This document shows positions 20,485 to 30,720 of a stretch of DNA of 64,000 bases, one piece after another. Within the stretch, counting starts at the first letter, position 1; every line of letters starts with the position of its first letter. This DNA comes from Pontibacter harenae. Lineage in GTDB: Bacteria > Bacteroidota > Bacteroidia > Cytophagales > Hymenobacteraceae. The stretch covers positions 1,701 to 65,700 of the forward strand of contig NZ_JAJJWH010000012.1 of assembly GCF_020907245.1 (NCBI RefSeq), read 5' to 3'. The position numbers and the translations under genes were made by a program. The notes under the pieces were generated by a model. The model worked only from the letters and a program-made list of their open reading frames with translations, made no database searches and was not told where the DNA came from.

Positions 20485-21852
20485 TTATTTAGGTGAATAC
20501 ACCACATAACTTTTTGCTTTACAAGAAATCGTAGCATTTCCGCTTGCATCTGTTGTAACATCTGGGTATTCGCCAGTATAATCTTTCAGTACAGTATTAG
20601 CCCACTGTGTCTGCACTGTACGCTCTTTTGTGGTAGTGCCACTGTTAAGAAAGCAAACCAAACCAGGGGTTCCGTTTCTGCGGAAAAAGTACTCAATTGC
20701 GCTCGCAAATAATTGAGTTGTGGAGCCAGCAGCCAGGTTTTTCTTGATCCAGATGAGGTTGTTCAGCTTTTCTTTATCTAGCAGAGATTCATAGTCTTTG
20801 TAGAAGATAAATGGCGTACCTTCAGTAGTTAGGATGTAAGCATAAGCTAGTAGTTTATTGTCTGCCGAAATTTCATCTGTGTCGTGGTTTGCCACAAAGG
20901 TATAGGCCAAAGATGCGTCTTTGGCAACAAGGCCTTTGTTTTCCAGGTTATACATTTGGTTGTTATCTAAGGCATTATCCAGAGCGTAGTACAGCGGAAA
21001 ATCGAAAGCGCCACTGTTGGCTTCTAAACACCAATCGTAAACCAGGTTCACGTCAGTATCCCAGTACTCCCCTATGGAAACGCTACCTCCTACTGCTGTA
21101 TTCCAGGCTTTTACCACACTTGGATCATAGCCTTTCACGTAGTCAAACCGCCAGCCATCAAAACCTAATGTGTTTTTATAGTACTTCCCTACACCATCTT
21201 CTCTGTTCCACAGCCAATCCTGCACGTTCTGTACCTCATGGCATAGATCAGGATAACCTCCAAAGTAGCCAGCATCGGACTCATGAATAGCGTTCGGATG
21301 GAAATCTTCATAAGAACGAATAAATTTACCAGATGCGGGATTGAATGCTGTATAGTAATACTCTCCAGTGTAAGGGCTATACTCAGAAAAGCCACCTGAA
21401 TTATGGTTTAAAACAATATCTGCAATAAGCTTAAAACCTTTGTTTTTGGCATTGTTGAGCAAAGAAGTTAACTCCCTTTCAGAGCCAAATCTTGTTTCAA
21501 CTGTTTCATACTGGTTGTACTGCCCAAAATCAAAATAATCGTAAGGGTCGTAACCCATCGACATAGCCCCGGATTGTCCTTTAGAGATGGGAGGTAGCCA
21601 AATAGTAGTGATCCCTGCGCTTTTCCAAGAGTCGAGTTTTGTATTAAGGTTATCCCACCAAATTCCTCCAGCTGGCACATCCCAGTAAAAGGCCTGCATC
21701 ATCACCACATCTGAGGGAGTTGTACTTTCTATTTCAGGCAAGACGGGTGCTACTTCATCAGTCTCTTTATCTGAGCATGCTGAGAATAAAACGGTTGAGG
21801 CAGCCAGCGCACACAGGGTTGACGCAAATTTTGCTTTGATAGTATAGGCCAT
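20485..21852 (-). CDS. GH13 alpha-amylase lipoprotein (surface amylase, SusG-like role)
   Basis: A 455-residue protein with lipobox LFSAC (Cys26) followed by SDKETDE; acidic residues just after the Cys resemble the surface-export signal of Bacteroidota lipoproteins. The catalytic segments are IADIVLNHN, GWRFDYVKG (nucleophile Asp), SIGEYW (acid/base Glu) and VANHDT (Asp). The start VVMMQAFYWDVPAGG is typical of GH13_5/6/7-type liquefying or plant-like amylases, not of the other amylase here. Position and probable surface anchoring suggest the outer endo-amylase that opens starch for SusCD; this functional match to SusG is inference. The gap of 81 bp to the next gene holds an 8-bp inverted repeat (20422-20429/20469-20476). 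Confidence 0.9.
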   Translation of the reverse strand: MAYTIKAKFASTLCALAASTVLFSACSDKETDEVAPVLPEIESTTPSDVVMMQAFYWDVPAGGIWWDNLNTKLDSWKSAGITTIWLPPISKGQSGAMSMGYDPYDYFDFGQYNQYETVETRFGSERELTSLLNNAKNKGFKLIADIVLNHNSGGFSEYSPYTGEYYYTAFNPASGKFIRSYEDFHPNAIHESDAGYFGGYPDLCHEVQNVQDWLWNREDGVGKYYKNTLGFDGWRFDYVKGYDPSVVKAWNTAVGGSVSIGEYWDTDVNLVYDWCLEANSGAFDFPLYYALDNALDNNQMYNLENKGLVAKDASLAYTFVANHDTDEISADNKLLAYAYILTTEGTPFIFYKDYESLLDKEKLNNLIWIKKNLAAGSTTQLFASAIEYFFRRNGTPGLVCFLNSGTTTKERTVQTQWANTVLKDYTGEYPDVTTDASGNATISCKAKSYVVYSPK

Positions 21853-22016
21853 GTTATAAGTCAGATCAAGGCAACCTTAATTACCTGGATTTTAAGTATG
21901 AGCGCTTTACAGCACCATTAGGTGTAAAGCAGAAAGCGCTATTACTCTTTAGGTTTATCAGGAAAGGCTTTGTTCTCCCCGAAGCTTTTTGAACAGCATC
22001 AGTTTATAAGAATTTA

Positions 22017-22054
22017 TTTTGCCAGGAACAAAGGATGGTTTGTTCCTGGCAAAA
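22017..22054 (-). terminator. Terminator directly after susE
   Basis: A perfect 16-bp stem (ttttgccaggaacaaa against tttgttcctggcaaaa) with a 6-nt loop, starting 2 bp after the susE stop. It would allow higher expression of the binding and transport genes than of the downstream hydrolases, unless there is read-through or a second promoter. Confidence 0.8.
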
Positions 22055-22056
22055 AT

Positions 22057-23082
22057 CTACTGTTGCTCAATAGAATAGGTATTGTTTACAAGATCCATGG
22101 TTACAGTATAGGTACCAGCAGAGGCAATGGCAATGTCGGCACCGTCTTGAACTAAAGTACCGCCAGATCCACCGTAGTTTGTACCCCAATCGTCGTTCAG
22201 ACGGAACTTTAAGACCCCTGGCGTAAGTTCTGTCGTGATAGACCAGGTTTGGGTACCGTTATTATAAGTCATGTCTGTGTCAGCACCCCAGCCACTTGGC
22301 GTAGCATCACCAATAATGCCCCAGCTATACTGCGCGGCTGTGAAGGTATTCTCGTTCAGGTTTAGCGTTAGGCGGTACATACCAGCCGCTGGCACAGATA
22401 AGTTACCTTCTGCAGAGGTGCTTACTGCACCATCACCTGCTTCGCCATAGGCAACATCCCAGTTTTTAGCAGGTGTAATTTTAAACTCTGTAGCCCCTGC
22501 AGGGAAGTTGATAACACCTGTATAAATACCGTTGCTTGTAGGCGAGATAAGACTATCGGCAGTAGCCAGAGTCCAGCCCTGGTAAGCACCTGGCACATAC
22601 ACAAAAGAGATCAGCGGATACGGATTTACCGTTAGGTTTACCACGTTAGAGTAAACTGGTGCAATGGCATCAGTGTTATAAATTTGCGACTTTAAACGCA
22701 CCTCCACCTCTGAATCTGTATTTGTAGGCAGGCTCATAGAAAGTAACAGGGCGTTCAAATCAATCACACTATAGGTTTTAGCTGACTCGCCTCCCTCTAA
22801 ATTAACTTCTTTGGGGATAGCAAAGTCAGTACCAGCCAAGGCAAACTGTAGCGTGTTTGTAACAGCTGCACTATAACCAAAATCGGCTTTAGTCCAGTTA
22901 AAGACCACGGCCTCATCTTCTGCATTTTCCTTTTGCAAAGTCAGGGTGTTGGCAGAAGCCGATATGGTAGCACCCGTTCCTTCTGAGCTAGCCACTACCC
23001 TATCCTCGTCTTTTTCGCAAGAAGAGAACAGAATGAGCACCAAGCTTAGCAGCGTTATATTTTTTATAGAAAAACTTTTCAT
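22057..23082 (-). CDS. susE: SusE-like outer-membrane starch-binding lipoprotein
   Basis: A 341-residue lipoprotein (LFSSC, Cys22, followed by acidic EKDED). The N-terminal domain (about 40-150) matches the SusE Ig-like domain (TLTLQKENAEDEAVVFNW, then TNTLQFALAGTDF). Two starch-binding-like beta-sandwiches follow: YVPGAYQGWTLA with EFKITPAKNWDVAYG, and WGIIGDATPSGWGADTDM with LKFRLNDDWGTNYGG; the tryptophans would stack on glucan. SusE has two such CBMs and SusF three, so this length fits SusE. It follows susD by 27 bp. Confidence 0.9.
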   Translation of the reverse strand: MKSFSIKNITLLSLVLILFSSCEKDEDRVVASSEGTGATISASANTLTLQKENAEDEAVVFNWTKADFGYSAAVTNTLQFALAGTDFAIPKEVNLEGGESAKTYSVIDLNALLLSMSLPTNTDSEVEVRLKSQIYNTDAIAPVYSNVVNLTVNPYPLISFVYVPGAYQGWTLATADSLISPTSNGIYTGVINFPAGATEFKITPAKNWDVAYGEAGDGAVSTSAEGNLSVPAAGMYRLTLNLNENTFTAAQYSWGIIGDATPSGWGADTDMTYNNGTQTWSITTELTPGVLKFRLNDDWGTNYGGSGGTLVQDGADIAIASAGTYTVTMDLVNNTYSIEQQ

Positions 23083-23109
23083 TTGATATCTCTGATTTAA
23101 ATTAAGCTA

Positions 23110-24690
23110 TTAGTAACCAGGGTTCTGAACCAAATTGGTATTAGCAATGATATCTGTTGACGGAATCGGGAACAGTCTATAGTTCTGGCTAACACCTCTA
23201 CCTTCTTGCACGCCACCTTTCCAAGGCCACAGGTAAGCATCTGTTGTAAACCTACCGTAGCGAATCAGGTCAGTACGACGGAAGCCTTCCCAATACAACT
23301 CGCGACCTCTTTCCTCCAGCACAAAATCGAGCGTTATGCTGTTAACATTAGCAAATGTGTTGCCATAGGCCCTTGTTCGTAATGCGTTTATATAACCAAC
23401 AGCTGTGTTTAAGTCTCCACCAGTGCCACCACGCAATACTGCTTCTGCATAAACTAAATACATCTCAGCTAAGCGCATCAGCGGAAAATCAGTAGACACG
23501 AACACACCAGCAGGCTGAGGCGTGGTACCAGTAGAAGTAATGTTCTTAAACTTGGTTACTTTCGGCCCGTCAGTAAAGGCACTCGGATCATCTATCTCCA
23601 GCTTATCGCCGTAGAACATGGCTCTTGTATCTGTAGCACCGCTGTAGTCAGGGAAAAGTAAAGGCAAGTTTTTAGTGCTGCGTAAACCGCCCCAGCCACC
23701 ATTGGGCACACCAAAAGCTGCTGGATGCATTTCAGCATTAATGGCTGCATTAACAATATAGGTAGTTCCGCCATAGTTTTGCGTGTACACCCCATCGTAG
23801 TTAATTGGCAGAATTGTCTCGCTGTTATCAATGTTATTGTCGGCCAGGAACAGCTCTCTATAGTTTTCTTCCAGGCTATAACCAGACTCTATTACTTTGC
23901 TGGCATAGGTTATAGCATCAGAGTAACGTGCTTCACCCGTATAAACTTCCGCATTAAGGTAAAGCCTGGCAAGTAGTGCCCAAACAGCAGCTTGGTCGGC
24001 ACGGCCATATTCGTTCTGGCGTGGTGCCACCATTTGCGGCTCTATGGCCAAAAGCTCTGACTCTAAGTAGTCGAACAATTCAGCCCTTGAGATCTGCGGT
24101 GGAATGTATTTCCCTATAGGATCGTTTTCTGTAACAAACGGAGGGTTACCGAATAAATCCATGGCTACCCAGTACTGGAAAGCACGCAAAAAACGAGCCT
24201 CCGCATGGTACTGCTGAATAGTTTCTGCTTCAGCCTCTGAAAAGCCTCTGCCATTTACACTACCCTCAGTAGACTCACGGATAAACTCATTAGCCATTGT
24301 GATCTGGTAGAAAATCCTGTTATACAGACCCGTCAACAAGATATTGCTGGAAGTCCAATTCAAATTTTGGAAGTCAGGCAATCCAGGATCATTCCAGATT
24401 GTGTGTGCTTCATCTGTTGGTAACTCCTGTGCATTCCAGTACAGGCGCAGGAAGTCGGAAGTACCAGCGTCTATACCTCCTAAGTCTGAGCTACCTGAAC
24501 CAGCATTACCTGTTAGGGCAAAGGCACCATATACTTTGGCTAATACTTGTTTATAACCTTCCAAAGTACCATAAACAGTAACTGAGGTCGTAGCATTAGT
24601 TGGTGTTAGGTCTAGTTCAGTGTCGCAAGCAGTAAAGGTGCCTAAACATATGGTTGCCAGTACGGTTGCTTTTATAAAATATTTTCTCAT
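23110..24690 (-). CDS. susD: SusD-like starch-binding lipoprotein (RagB/SusD family)
   Basis: A 526-residue protein with lipobox FTAC (Cys22). The N-terminal SusD helix-rich part (about 60-230) includes NANEF-type ITMANEFIRES, EARFLRAFQYWVAMDLFGNPPFV and a TPR-like AVWALLARLYLNAEVYTG. The C-terminal RagB/SusD signature is present: VLEERGRELYWEGFRRTDLIRYGRF near 460 and LFPIPSTDIIANTNLVQNPGY at the end. It forms the hinged lid on SusC at the cell surface and holds the glucan. It sits 27 bp after susC and 27 bp before susE. Confidence 0.96.
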   Translation of the reverse strand: MRKYFIKATVLATICLGTFTACDTELDLTPTNATTSVTVYGTLEGYKQVLAKVYGAFALTGNAGSGSSDLGGIDAGTSDFLRLYWNAQELPTDEAHTIWNDPGLPDFQNLNWTSSNILLTGLYNRIFYQITMANEFIRESTEGSVNGRGFSEAEAETIQQYHAEARFLRAFQYWVAMDLFGNPPFVTENDPIGKYIPPQISRAELFDYLESELLAIEPQMVAPRQNEYGRADQAAVWALLARLYLNAEVYTGEARYSDAITYASKVIESGYSLEENYRELFLADNNIDNSETILPINYDGVYTQNYGGTTYIVNAAINAEMHPAAFGVPNGGWGGLRSTKNLPLLFPDYSGATDTRAMFYGDKLEIDDPSAFTDGPKVTKFKNITSTGTTPQPAGVFVSTDFPLMRLAEMYLVYAEAVLRGGTGGDLNTAVGYINALRTRAYGNTFANVNSITLDFVLEERGRELYWEGFRRTDLIRYGRFTTDAYLWPWKGGVQEGRGVSQNYRLFPIPSTDIIANTNLVQNPGY

Positions 24691-24717
24691 TTCTGATTCT
24701 TTAATTAATAGTTTGGA

Positions 24718-27700
24718 TTAGAAGCCCAGGTTTAAGCCAACCACAAAGGTTCTTGGTCTCAGGTAAAAGCTATGGTCGATGCCACTGCCAATTTCAGGGT
24801 CAACACCTGAATAATTTGTAACTGTGAACACATTTTGGCAGGTAAAGCTCAGGCGCAGATCAGTTGCATTAAACACACGGCCAGCATCATAACCCACTGT
24901 AAAGTTGTCCATGCGCAGGAACGAGGCATTCTCTATATAATAATCAGATTGGAACTGGTTATTAAAGAAGTTGGTGTTATAGATGCTTGTGCTGCTGTTG
25001 CCAAGGAATCCAGACGGGTTTAGTATGTTGCGTGTTACCCCTAAGTTAGAAGCAACGTTGTTGTACATGTAGTTACCCAGGTAAGCACGCACAATCGTAC
25101 TAAAACTCCATTTCTTGTAATCTACCTGTGTGTTGAAGCCCATAGTTACCAGAGGAGCCGCTGCCTTATAACGGTACAGATCTTCATCGTTAATGACGCC
25201 ATCGTTATTTAGGTCAGCATAAACACCTTCAATTGGGTTGCCATTCTCGTCGTACACTTGCTTGTATACATAAAAGGAATATGGCTGGAACCCTACAGAG
25301 TTGATCTGTATGCTCTGACCTGTTGCGCCTGCTATACCTCCTGTTAAATTACCCGCAAAAGTAGAGTCATCTGAAGCAGTCAGTTTTGTAATTTTGCTTC
25401 TGTTAGCGGTTAGGTTAACCCCAATGCTCCAGTTCAAATCCTCTTTATCTATTGCAACACCGTTCACACTGAACTCCAGGCCTTTGTTCTCGATGTTGCC
25501 TATGTTGGTAAGAAGCAGGTTGCTGAAGTTAGATCCTACAGGAACGGAAATAACACTTAAAAGGTCCTTTGTTCTCTTATAGTATACATCTAATGAACCG
25601 CTGATACGGTTATTCAGGAAACCATAGTCTAAGCCTGCGTTAGCGGTTGCGGTTTGCTCCCACTTAATGTTAGCATCGTAGGCAGACGGCGCATACATGT
25701 AATAGAAATCATTTCCTAGCTGATATTGCGAAGAAAGCACGCTTTGGTTGTAAACCGGCAGGTAAGAATAGTTAGCTATACCTTCCTGCTGCCCTGTAAC
25801 ACCATAACTTAAGCGCAGTTTCAGGTCAGAAAGCGTTTGCGAGGTATTCAGGAATGCTTCGTCGCTGATGCGCCAGGCAACAGAGGCTGAAGGAAATACG
25901 CCCCATCTGTTTTCTGGTGAAAATCTGGAAGAACCATCTGTACGAATGGTACCCGTAAAGATATACTTATCTTTTAAAGTATAAATTAAACGACCATAGT
26001 AAGACTTCAAGCGGTTTTGCGGAATATCAAATGGGAATACAGGCTCAGATCCTGGAATTGTATCTCCGATGGCACTAAAGCTGGCGTAGTTATAGTTTGT
26101 GGTTTTGTTGTCGTAGAAACCATAGCCAGCTGTTAAATTAATATTGCTGCTGATTGCCGAAAAGTCTTTAGCATAATTCAGGTAGAACTCAACTACTTTG
26201 TTATTTATACGCTGCAGGTATTTGTTATTTATACCTGATAAGCTTGGGTCAACATTGTAGCTTTGCGCAGCCTCTGCTGGCACATAAATAGTTCCTTGGC
26301 CTTTTGCTACATCGTAACCCAGGTTCAGGTTAGCGTGTAGTTCAGGCAGGAAGTGGAATTTATAGTCAATCTGGGCATTACCAAAGCTTCTCTGTACCTC
26401 ACTGCGGTCATCTCTCAGTTCCAGCATTGAAACAGGGTTTCTTGATGCATTAGGGTTTGGCCGCACAACACTGTTTTCTTCATTTAACCACTCAAAATAA
26501 CCACCAAACCTGTTTTCAGCACGCACTGGCTGCGTAGGGTCGAAAGCAACTGCAGCGCCAATGGCCCCCTGGTTTGCAAAACGGGCGTTTGTGATAGAGC
26601 CCTTCACGTTCAAATCAACTTTCAAGTGATCATCAAAAAACTGTGGCGTCAGGCTAATGGCACCAGACTTACGCTCAAACTCATCCGTACGCAGCACACC
26701 ATCTTGGTTCAGATAGCCCAGCGACACACGATACGGAATATCTTTCAAAGCACCTGATACGCTTAGATTGTTGTCTGTACCCGTAGCAGTCTGATAGATT
26801 TCGTCCTGCCAATCGGTGTTCGCATCGCCTAACATGGCTACCTGCTCCTCAGTACCATTTTCATTTACATAAGTTCGGAACTGATCGGCATTCAACACAT
26901 CTACCTTCTTATTAATGGTAGAAACAATGTACTTTGTGTTGAAATTTATACTCGGCTTGCCGCTTTGGCCTTTCTTAGTAGTAATAAGGATAACGCCATT
27001 AGATGCCCGCGAACCATAAATAGCCGTGGCAGACGCATCTTTCAAAACAGTCATAGACTCAATGTCGTTCGGGTTGATCAGGCTCAGCGGATTCGATGCC
27101 CCTGATATACCAGAACCAGAAAGTGGCACTCCGTCTACCACGATAAGAGGATCGTTACTTGCACTTAAGGATGCACCCCCACGAATGCGGATAGAGCTTC
27201 CAGAGCCTGGCTGTCCGCCGTTAGACGTAATCTGCACACCTGCCACCTTACCAGTAATTAGCTGCTCTGGCGTGTTAACGTTGCCCTTCTGAAAGTCTTC
27301 TGAGCTCACAGTAGCAACAGACCCCGAAACATCTTGCTGTTTCTGTGTACCATAACCAATCACCACCACTTCGTCCAGTGCTTTCGCATCTGTTCTAAGG
27401 GTTACATTAATAGTGGAGCGGTTGCTGATAGGCACTTCCTGTGCTAAGAAGCCTATGTAGGAGAAAACAAGTGTGCCTTCACCGTTCGGTACATTAATGG
27501 TATAGTTACCATTGATATCGGTGGGAGCGGCAGTTGTAGTTCCTTTAAGCAATACAGTAACACCAGGTAGCCCAATGCCGCTTTCATCCTTTACTGTTCC
27601 AGTTACAGCCAGGCCACTCTGTGCCATCACAGGCATAGCGAGTAGCAGAAATGAACAGATGAGAGAAACAACTAAGTTTGCTCTTGTCTGAGTCTGCACT

Positions 27701-27762
27701 CTGGTAAAAGAGTGATGCATATTGGAAGTATGCTGTAACCACTTAGATACAGTTTTCTTCAT
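24718..27762 (-). CDS. susC: SusC-like TonB-dependent outer-membrane transporter
   Basis: About 1014 residues from ATG at 27762 (MKKTVSKW). The open frame runs 28 codons further upstream, but that extension is not signal-like. After a signal peptide ending in MPVMAQ come a CarboxypepD_reg-like domain (VTGTVKDESGIGLPGVTV), the SusC signature ALDEVVVIGYGTQKQQDVSGS, the plug (VAGVQITSNGGQPGSGSSIRIRG, LIVVDGVP, TVLKDASATAIYGSRASNGV) and a 22-strand-type barrel ending YLRPRTFVVGLNLGF. It imports maltodextrins across the outer membrane with SusD and is the first gene of susCDE. Confidence 0.96.
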   Translation of the reverse strand: MKKTVSKWLQHTSNMHHSFTRVQTQTRANLVVSLICSFLLLAMPVMAQSGLAVTGTVKDESGIGLPGVTVLLKGTTTAAPTDINGNYTINVPNGEGTLVFSYIGFLAQEVPISNRSTINVTLRTDAKALDEVVVIGYGTQKQQDVSGSVATVSSEDFQKGNVNTPEQLITGKVAGVQITSNGGQPGSGSSIRIRGGASLSASNDPLIVVDGVPLSGSGISGASNPLSLINPNDIESMTVLKDASATAIYGSRASNGVILITTKKGQSGKPSINFNTKYIVSTINKKVDVLNADQFRTYVNENGTEEQVAMLGDANTDWQDEIYQTATGTDNNLSVSGALKDIPYRVSLGYLNQDGVLRTDEFERKSGAISLTPQFFDDHLKVDLNVKGSITNARFANQGAIGAAVAFDPTQPVRAENRFGGYFEWLNEENSVVRPNPNASRNPVSMLELRDDRSEVQRSFGNAQIDYKFHFLPELHANLNLGYDVAKGQGTIYVPAEAAQSYNVDPSLSGINNKYLQRINNKVVEFYLNYAKDFSAISSNINLTAGYGFYDNKTTNYNYASFSAIGDTIPGSEPVFPFDIPQNRLKSYYGRLIYTLKDKYIFTGTIRTDGSSRFSPENRWGVFPSASVAWRISDEAFLNTSQTLSDLKLRLSYGVTGQQEGIANYSYLPVYNQSVLSSQYQLGNDFYYMYAPSAYDANIKWEQTATANAGLDYGFLNNRISGSLDVYYKRTKDLLSVISVPVGSNFSNLLLTNIGNIENKGLEFSVNGVAIDKEDLNWSIGVNLTANRSKITKLTASDDSTFAGNLTGGIAGATGQSIQINSVGFQPYSFYVYKQVYDENGNPIEGVYADLNNDGVINDEDLYRYKAAAPLVTMGFNTQVDYKKWSFSTIVRAYLGNYMYNNVASNLGVTRNILNPSGFLGNSSTSIYNTNFFNNQFQSDYYIENASFLRMDNFTVGYDAGRVFNATDLRLSFTCQNVFTVTNYSGVDPEIGSGIDHSFYLRPRTFVVGLNLGF

Positions 27763-28435
27763 AAATTTTTGATTAAAGTAGTTAGGTATAACATTTAGTT
27801 TTGCGTGTAGTCTCATTGAGCAAATAAATAATGAGCGACCACACACTTACTTTTAACAAAATTCAACATAACACAAGGCAAAATAAACTTTCAAAATGAA
27901 AAAGTAGAAAATATATGCGCTACATCAATCTTAACATACTCATTATCAGTAAAAAAGGTATCGAGTTTAGCTAAAAAAAAGTAGACAAAATATAGCCCTT
28001 TTTCCACATGTAAAAACCTATATAGTACTATTAGTACCACATAAACCTATTGTTACTAAACCATAACAAAGCTTTAGTCATTAATTAGTGAGTAGCTATA
28101 AAGCAACGAGAGAAGAGATGTTTTACTGTTAAAAAAGATGAGTAACTAATCAATAGAATAGCTTTTCAAAAATACGCACATCCCTCAAACAATAGATGGC
28201 GCACAAGTCCAGCTTAATGAGTAGTTGCTCTCTGCTTTGGAAGACTGACACAGGCAACCATTCCCGACAGAAACACACGAAATAACTAGTATCTGTAACT
28301 ATTCAATACGGCTGAGAAAACTGAAATATGAGGACGCACAAAACTGTGGCTATGCATAGCAGAGCTTTATGATAGTAGCATAACGGAGACTAGTGCCTCT
28401 AGCTATTTAACATTTAATTGGTTGTAAAGGGATGG
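27763..28435. other. Long leader/promoter region between susR and susC
   Basis: About 670 bp of AT-rich DNA with no credible gene. It must contain the promoter of the minus-strand susC operon and any SusR-binding site. No full TTTG/TAnnTTTG pair could be found by eye, and no strong terminator hairpin for susR was seen either. Confidence 0.5.
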
Positions 28436-30067
28436 TTAAAAGGCCTGAATTTCCATTACCTTCTTCTCAAATTCATCGTTAGGCAGAATTGACCTGTTCT
28501 TGACCCTCGTTTTGTAATTATAGATTGTACTGACGGAGTACTCCAGTATGTTCGCTATTTGTTCATGGTCGTGAATACCAATCCGAATAAGAGCGAAAAT
28601 CCTCAGTTCAGTATTTAAAGAGTCCTGGTCTTTTAGCACAAACTTATCTTCTTCCTTAAAAAAAGAATTAAAGGTAGCCACGAAGTTAGGAAACAGCCGG
28701 AGGAAAACTTTATCGAAGCCTTCATACAAGTTCTCCCGCTCCTTTTTCAGGTTGATACTCTTCATTACATGGCCAATTTCATCGTACTTACGGGCCATCA
28801 GCTTCGTATCAATCGATTTCTTCAGCCGATCAATTTTATTTAGATACCCAGAGTACAGGCTAAAGGAGTAGCCGACATACTCTTCCTTGATCCTGTTAGC
28901 TTCAATTAAACTATGGTTAGTCTCGTTTAGAGTTTGATTCGCCTCAGTTACTGTTCTCTTGGCAGCTTTAAGCAGCCTGATCTGCCTAAAGATGATAAAA
29001 GCAAATGCCAGCACCAACACAGTAAGAATGGTTACGACAATGGCATAGGTAAACAAACTGCTCCGCTGTTGCTCTACTGTTGCCAGCCGCTCTCCTTCTA
29101 TAATCGGCAAAATAGTAGATACATAGAGCTTACGCTGCTTTGCACCGTAGAAGTTTGCATCCTCCAACGCCTGCTTTATGTATTCGTATGCCCTGCTCTC
29201 TTCTTCGTTATGATACAGAAACTCAGCGAGTGTCATAAGTGCAACGCCTTCCTTCACGGCTGCTTTAACATCAGCGGTGGCAGCCCTTGCCATCCAATCA
29301 ATTGCTTTATCTGTCTCTCCGTTTAGGTTATATATAGAGGAAAGCAGGGAGGCAGATTTAGCATATTCGTGGTAAGAAGGATTCAATTTATCTATAATCA
29401 GTTTAAAATCTTTTTCCGCCCTTTCTAAGTTTCCTTCACGCGGACCTTTCATACCTTTTAAGTAGTATAGGTGCCCTCTTAAGTAATAGTATTGCAGCGT
29501 ATTTTTACTGCTGTAGGCCAAAGCCGAGTCCAGGGCATTGATACCTACGTTTAAGTAACGATCTGAATAATGGACATTTGAGTTGAATGAAGCCAGATCA
29601 TGATAAGCCCTGAATTTAAGCATATAGTATTCTACCCTTATGCTATCGGGCATATTTTCTAAATTTACTGTACTTAACGAGTCAAAGGTTTCTTTATACA
29701 TTCCTGAAGACAGCAACGTAAGCACTGTTTTCAGTTTGGCATAGGCCTTTCTGGTAGGATCGTCTAATTGCCAAGCTGTTTCCTGAAGCTTCAGTGCATA
29801 GGTAAAGGCCGAATCAAACTGGAAGGCACTGTATTCATTATACAGTTGGTTGTAAACATTATATTTTTCCAGAGGCGACTTAGCACCACTGTTCACAAGT
29901 CTTTGCTTTAGCTGCTCTATTCGGTCTTGTCTAGCTTCTACATAAACATCTTTGTTACCAATGGTTTGAGTAAGCTCATCTAGCAAGCTTTCGGACTGTG
30001 CCAAGCAAGCCACAATAGGTGCACAAAACAGAAACAGGAAGAGACACAATATCCCTTTATAATTCAT
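28436..30067 (-). CDS. susR: SusR-like membrane-spanning starch regulator
   Basis: A 543-residue protein, almost the length of Bacteroides SusR (about 540). It has an N-terminal signal-like segment (ILCLFLFLFCAPIVACLAQ), a periplasmic TPR-like helical sensor (about 40-330), one membrane helix (YAIVVTILTVLVLAFAFII near 342-361), a coiled coil (about 365-400), and a cytoplasmic C-terminal part (DUF6377-like) with a LuxR-like HTH near 498-528 (HEQIANILEYSVSTIYNYK). In Bacteroides, SusR senses maltose in the periplasm and activates the sus genes. Its position just upstream of susC, same strand, supports the same role here. Confidence 0.9.
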   Translation of the reverse strand: MNYKGILCLFLFLFCAPIVACLAQSESLLDELTQTIGNKDVYVEARQDRIEQLKQRLVNSGAKSPLEKYNVYNQLYNEYSAFQFDSAFTYALKLQETAWQLDDPTRKAYAKLKTVLTLLSSGMYKETFDSLSTVNLENMPDSIRVEYYMLKFRAYHDLASFNSNVHYSDRYLNVGINALDSALAYSSKNTLQYYYLRGHLYYLKGMKGPREGNLERAEKDFKLIIDKLNPSYHEYAKSASLLSSIYNLNGETDKAIDWMARAATADVKAAVKEGVALMTLAEFLYHNEEESRAYEYIKQALEDANFYGAKQRKLYVSTILPIIEGERLATVEQQRSSLFTYAIVVTILTVLVLAFAFIIFRQIRLLKAAKRTVTEANQTLNETNHSLIEANRIKEEYVGYSFSLYSGYLNKIDRLKKSIDTKLMARKYDEIGHVMKSINLKKERENLYEGFDKVFLRLFPNFVATFNSFFKEEDKFVLKDQDSLNTELRIFALIRIGIHDHEQIANILEYSVSTIYNYKTRVKNRSILPNDEFEKKVMEIQAF

Positions 30068-30670
30068 ATTTAGGATTCAATGGGCGAAATAACCCTTAAA
30101 GTTACATTTAACTTAAGCTCTTATCAAGCTTAACAACACCATGTACGTATAGTTTTTAAATACTGTAGAAGCTCGATACATAGATATATATTAAATTAAA
30201 ATTACTCAGAGGCTGTGGAAAGAAAGAGTGTAGATAGGTTTTAAAATATCTAAGATCCTTTTGTTAAAAGGAGGGAATGGTTGATTGCTTACAGGAAGGT
30301 TTTTTTTGTCCTAAGATGTGCTATGTTACCATACTACTATCAAAGTATGGCGCAATCTAATTTCTCTGATGCATTTGATCTAATAAACAGTTAAGCACGG
30401 CAAGACCGACCAGGTGCTGTAAGTGTGCGGGAGTTGCCTAAAACACGTTTAGCAGCATTGTTGTTAGCTTTAAAGCGCCTCTGCAGTGCTACATTCAACT
30501 AAAGGGTAAAAAGCAACGCCCCAGGAAGCCTTGAAGTGAATTATTGCATCACCTCTCAATAAAGCTTTTTATTTCACGGATGAAACTCTCAAGATCACCA
30601 AATCTACTCCTCCAAAAAATTAAGCAGGTTCTACCAAACCTTACAACATTTGATTGCAAAATGTAAACAA
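30068..30670. other. Intergenic region upstream of susR with a possible gene remnant
   Basis: No intact gene. The plus-strand frame beginning at the ATG at 30323 (MLPYYYQSMAQSNFSDAFD) is broken by a stop near 30392 and continues in the same frame with RQDRPGAVSVRELPKTRL to a second stop near 30500. The composition is protein-like on both sides of the stop, so a decayed gene is possible, but no family was recognised. The promoter of susR should lie near 30070-30200. Confidence 0.35.
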
Positions 30671-30710
30671 ATAAAAAAGCACTTACTTCGAATAAACGAT
30701 GTAAGTGCTT
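30671..30710 (-). terminator. Original terminator of the tRNA(CAU) gene, now stranded at the left end of the element
   Basis: A 10-bp stem aagcacttac/gtaagtgctt (30677-30686 and 30701-30710) with a 14-nt loop and an A6 tract on its outer side, which gives a U-run in the minus-strand transcript. It lies 10 bp beyond the tRNA 3' fragment. Confidence 0.75.
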
Positions 30711-30720
30711 AATTTTTAAT

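Noticed and set aside
27763-27846. A longer SusC start 28 codons upstream of the chosen ATG
   Set aside because: The added residues are Cys- and Asn-rich and precede a normal SusC beginning (MKKTVSKW); a signal peptide would be buried.
27763-28435. A Bacteroidota-type promoter (TTTG / TAnnTTTG) for susC
   Set aside because: Several partial matches exist, but none has both elements at the usual spacing of about 19-21 bp, so no promoter is claimed.
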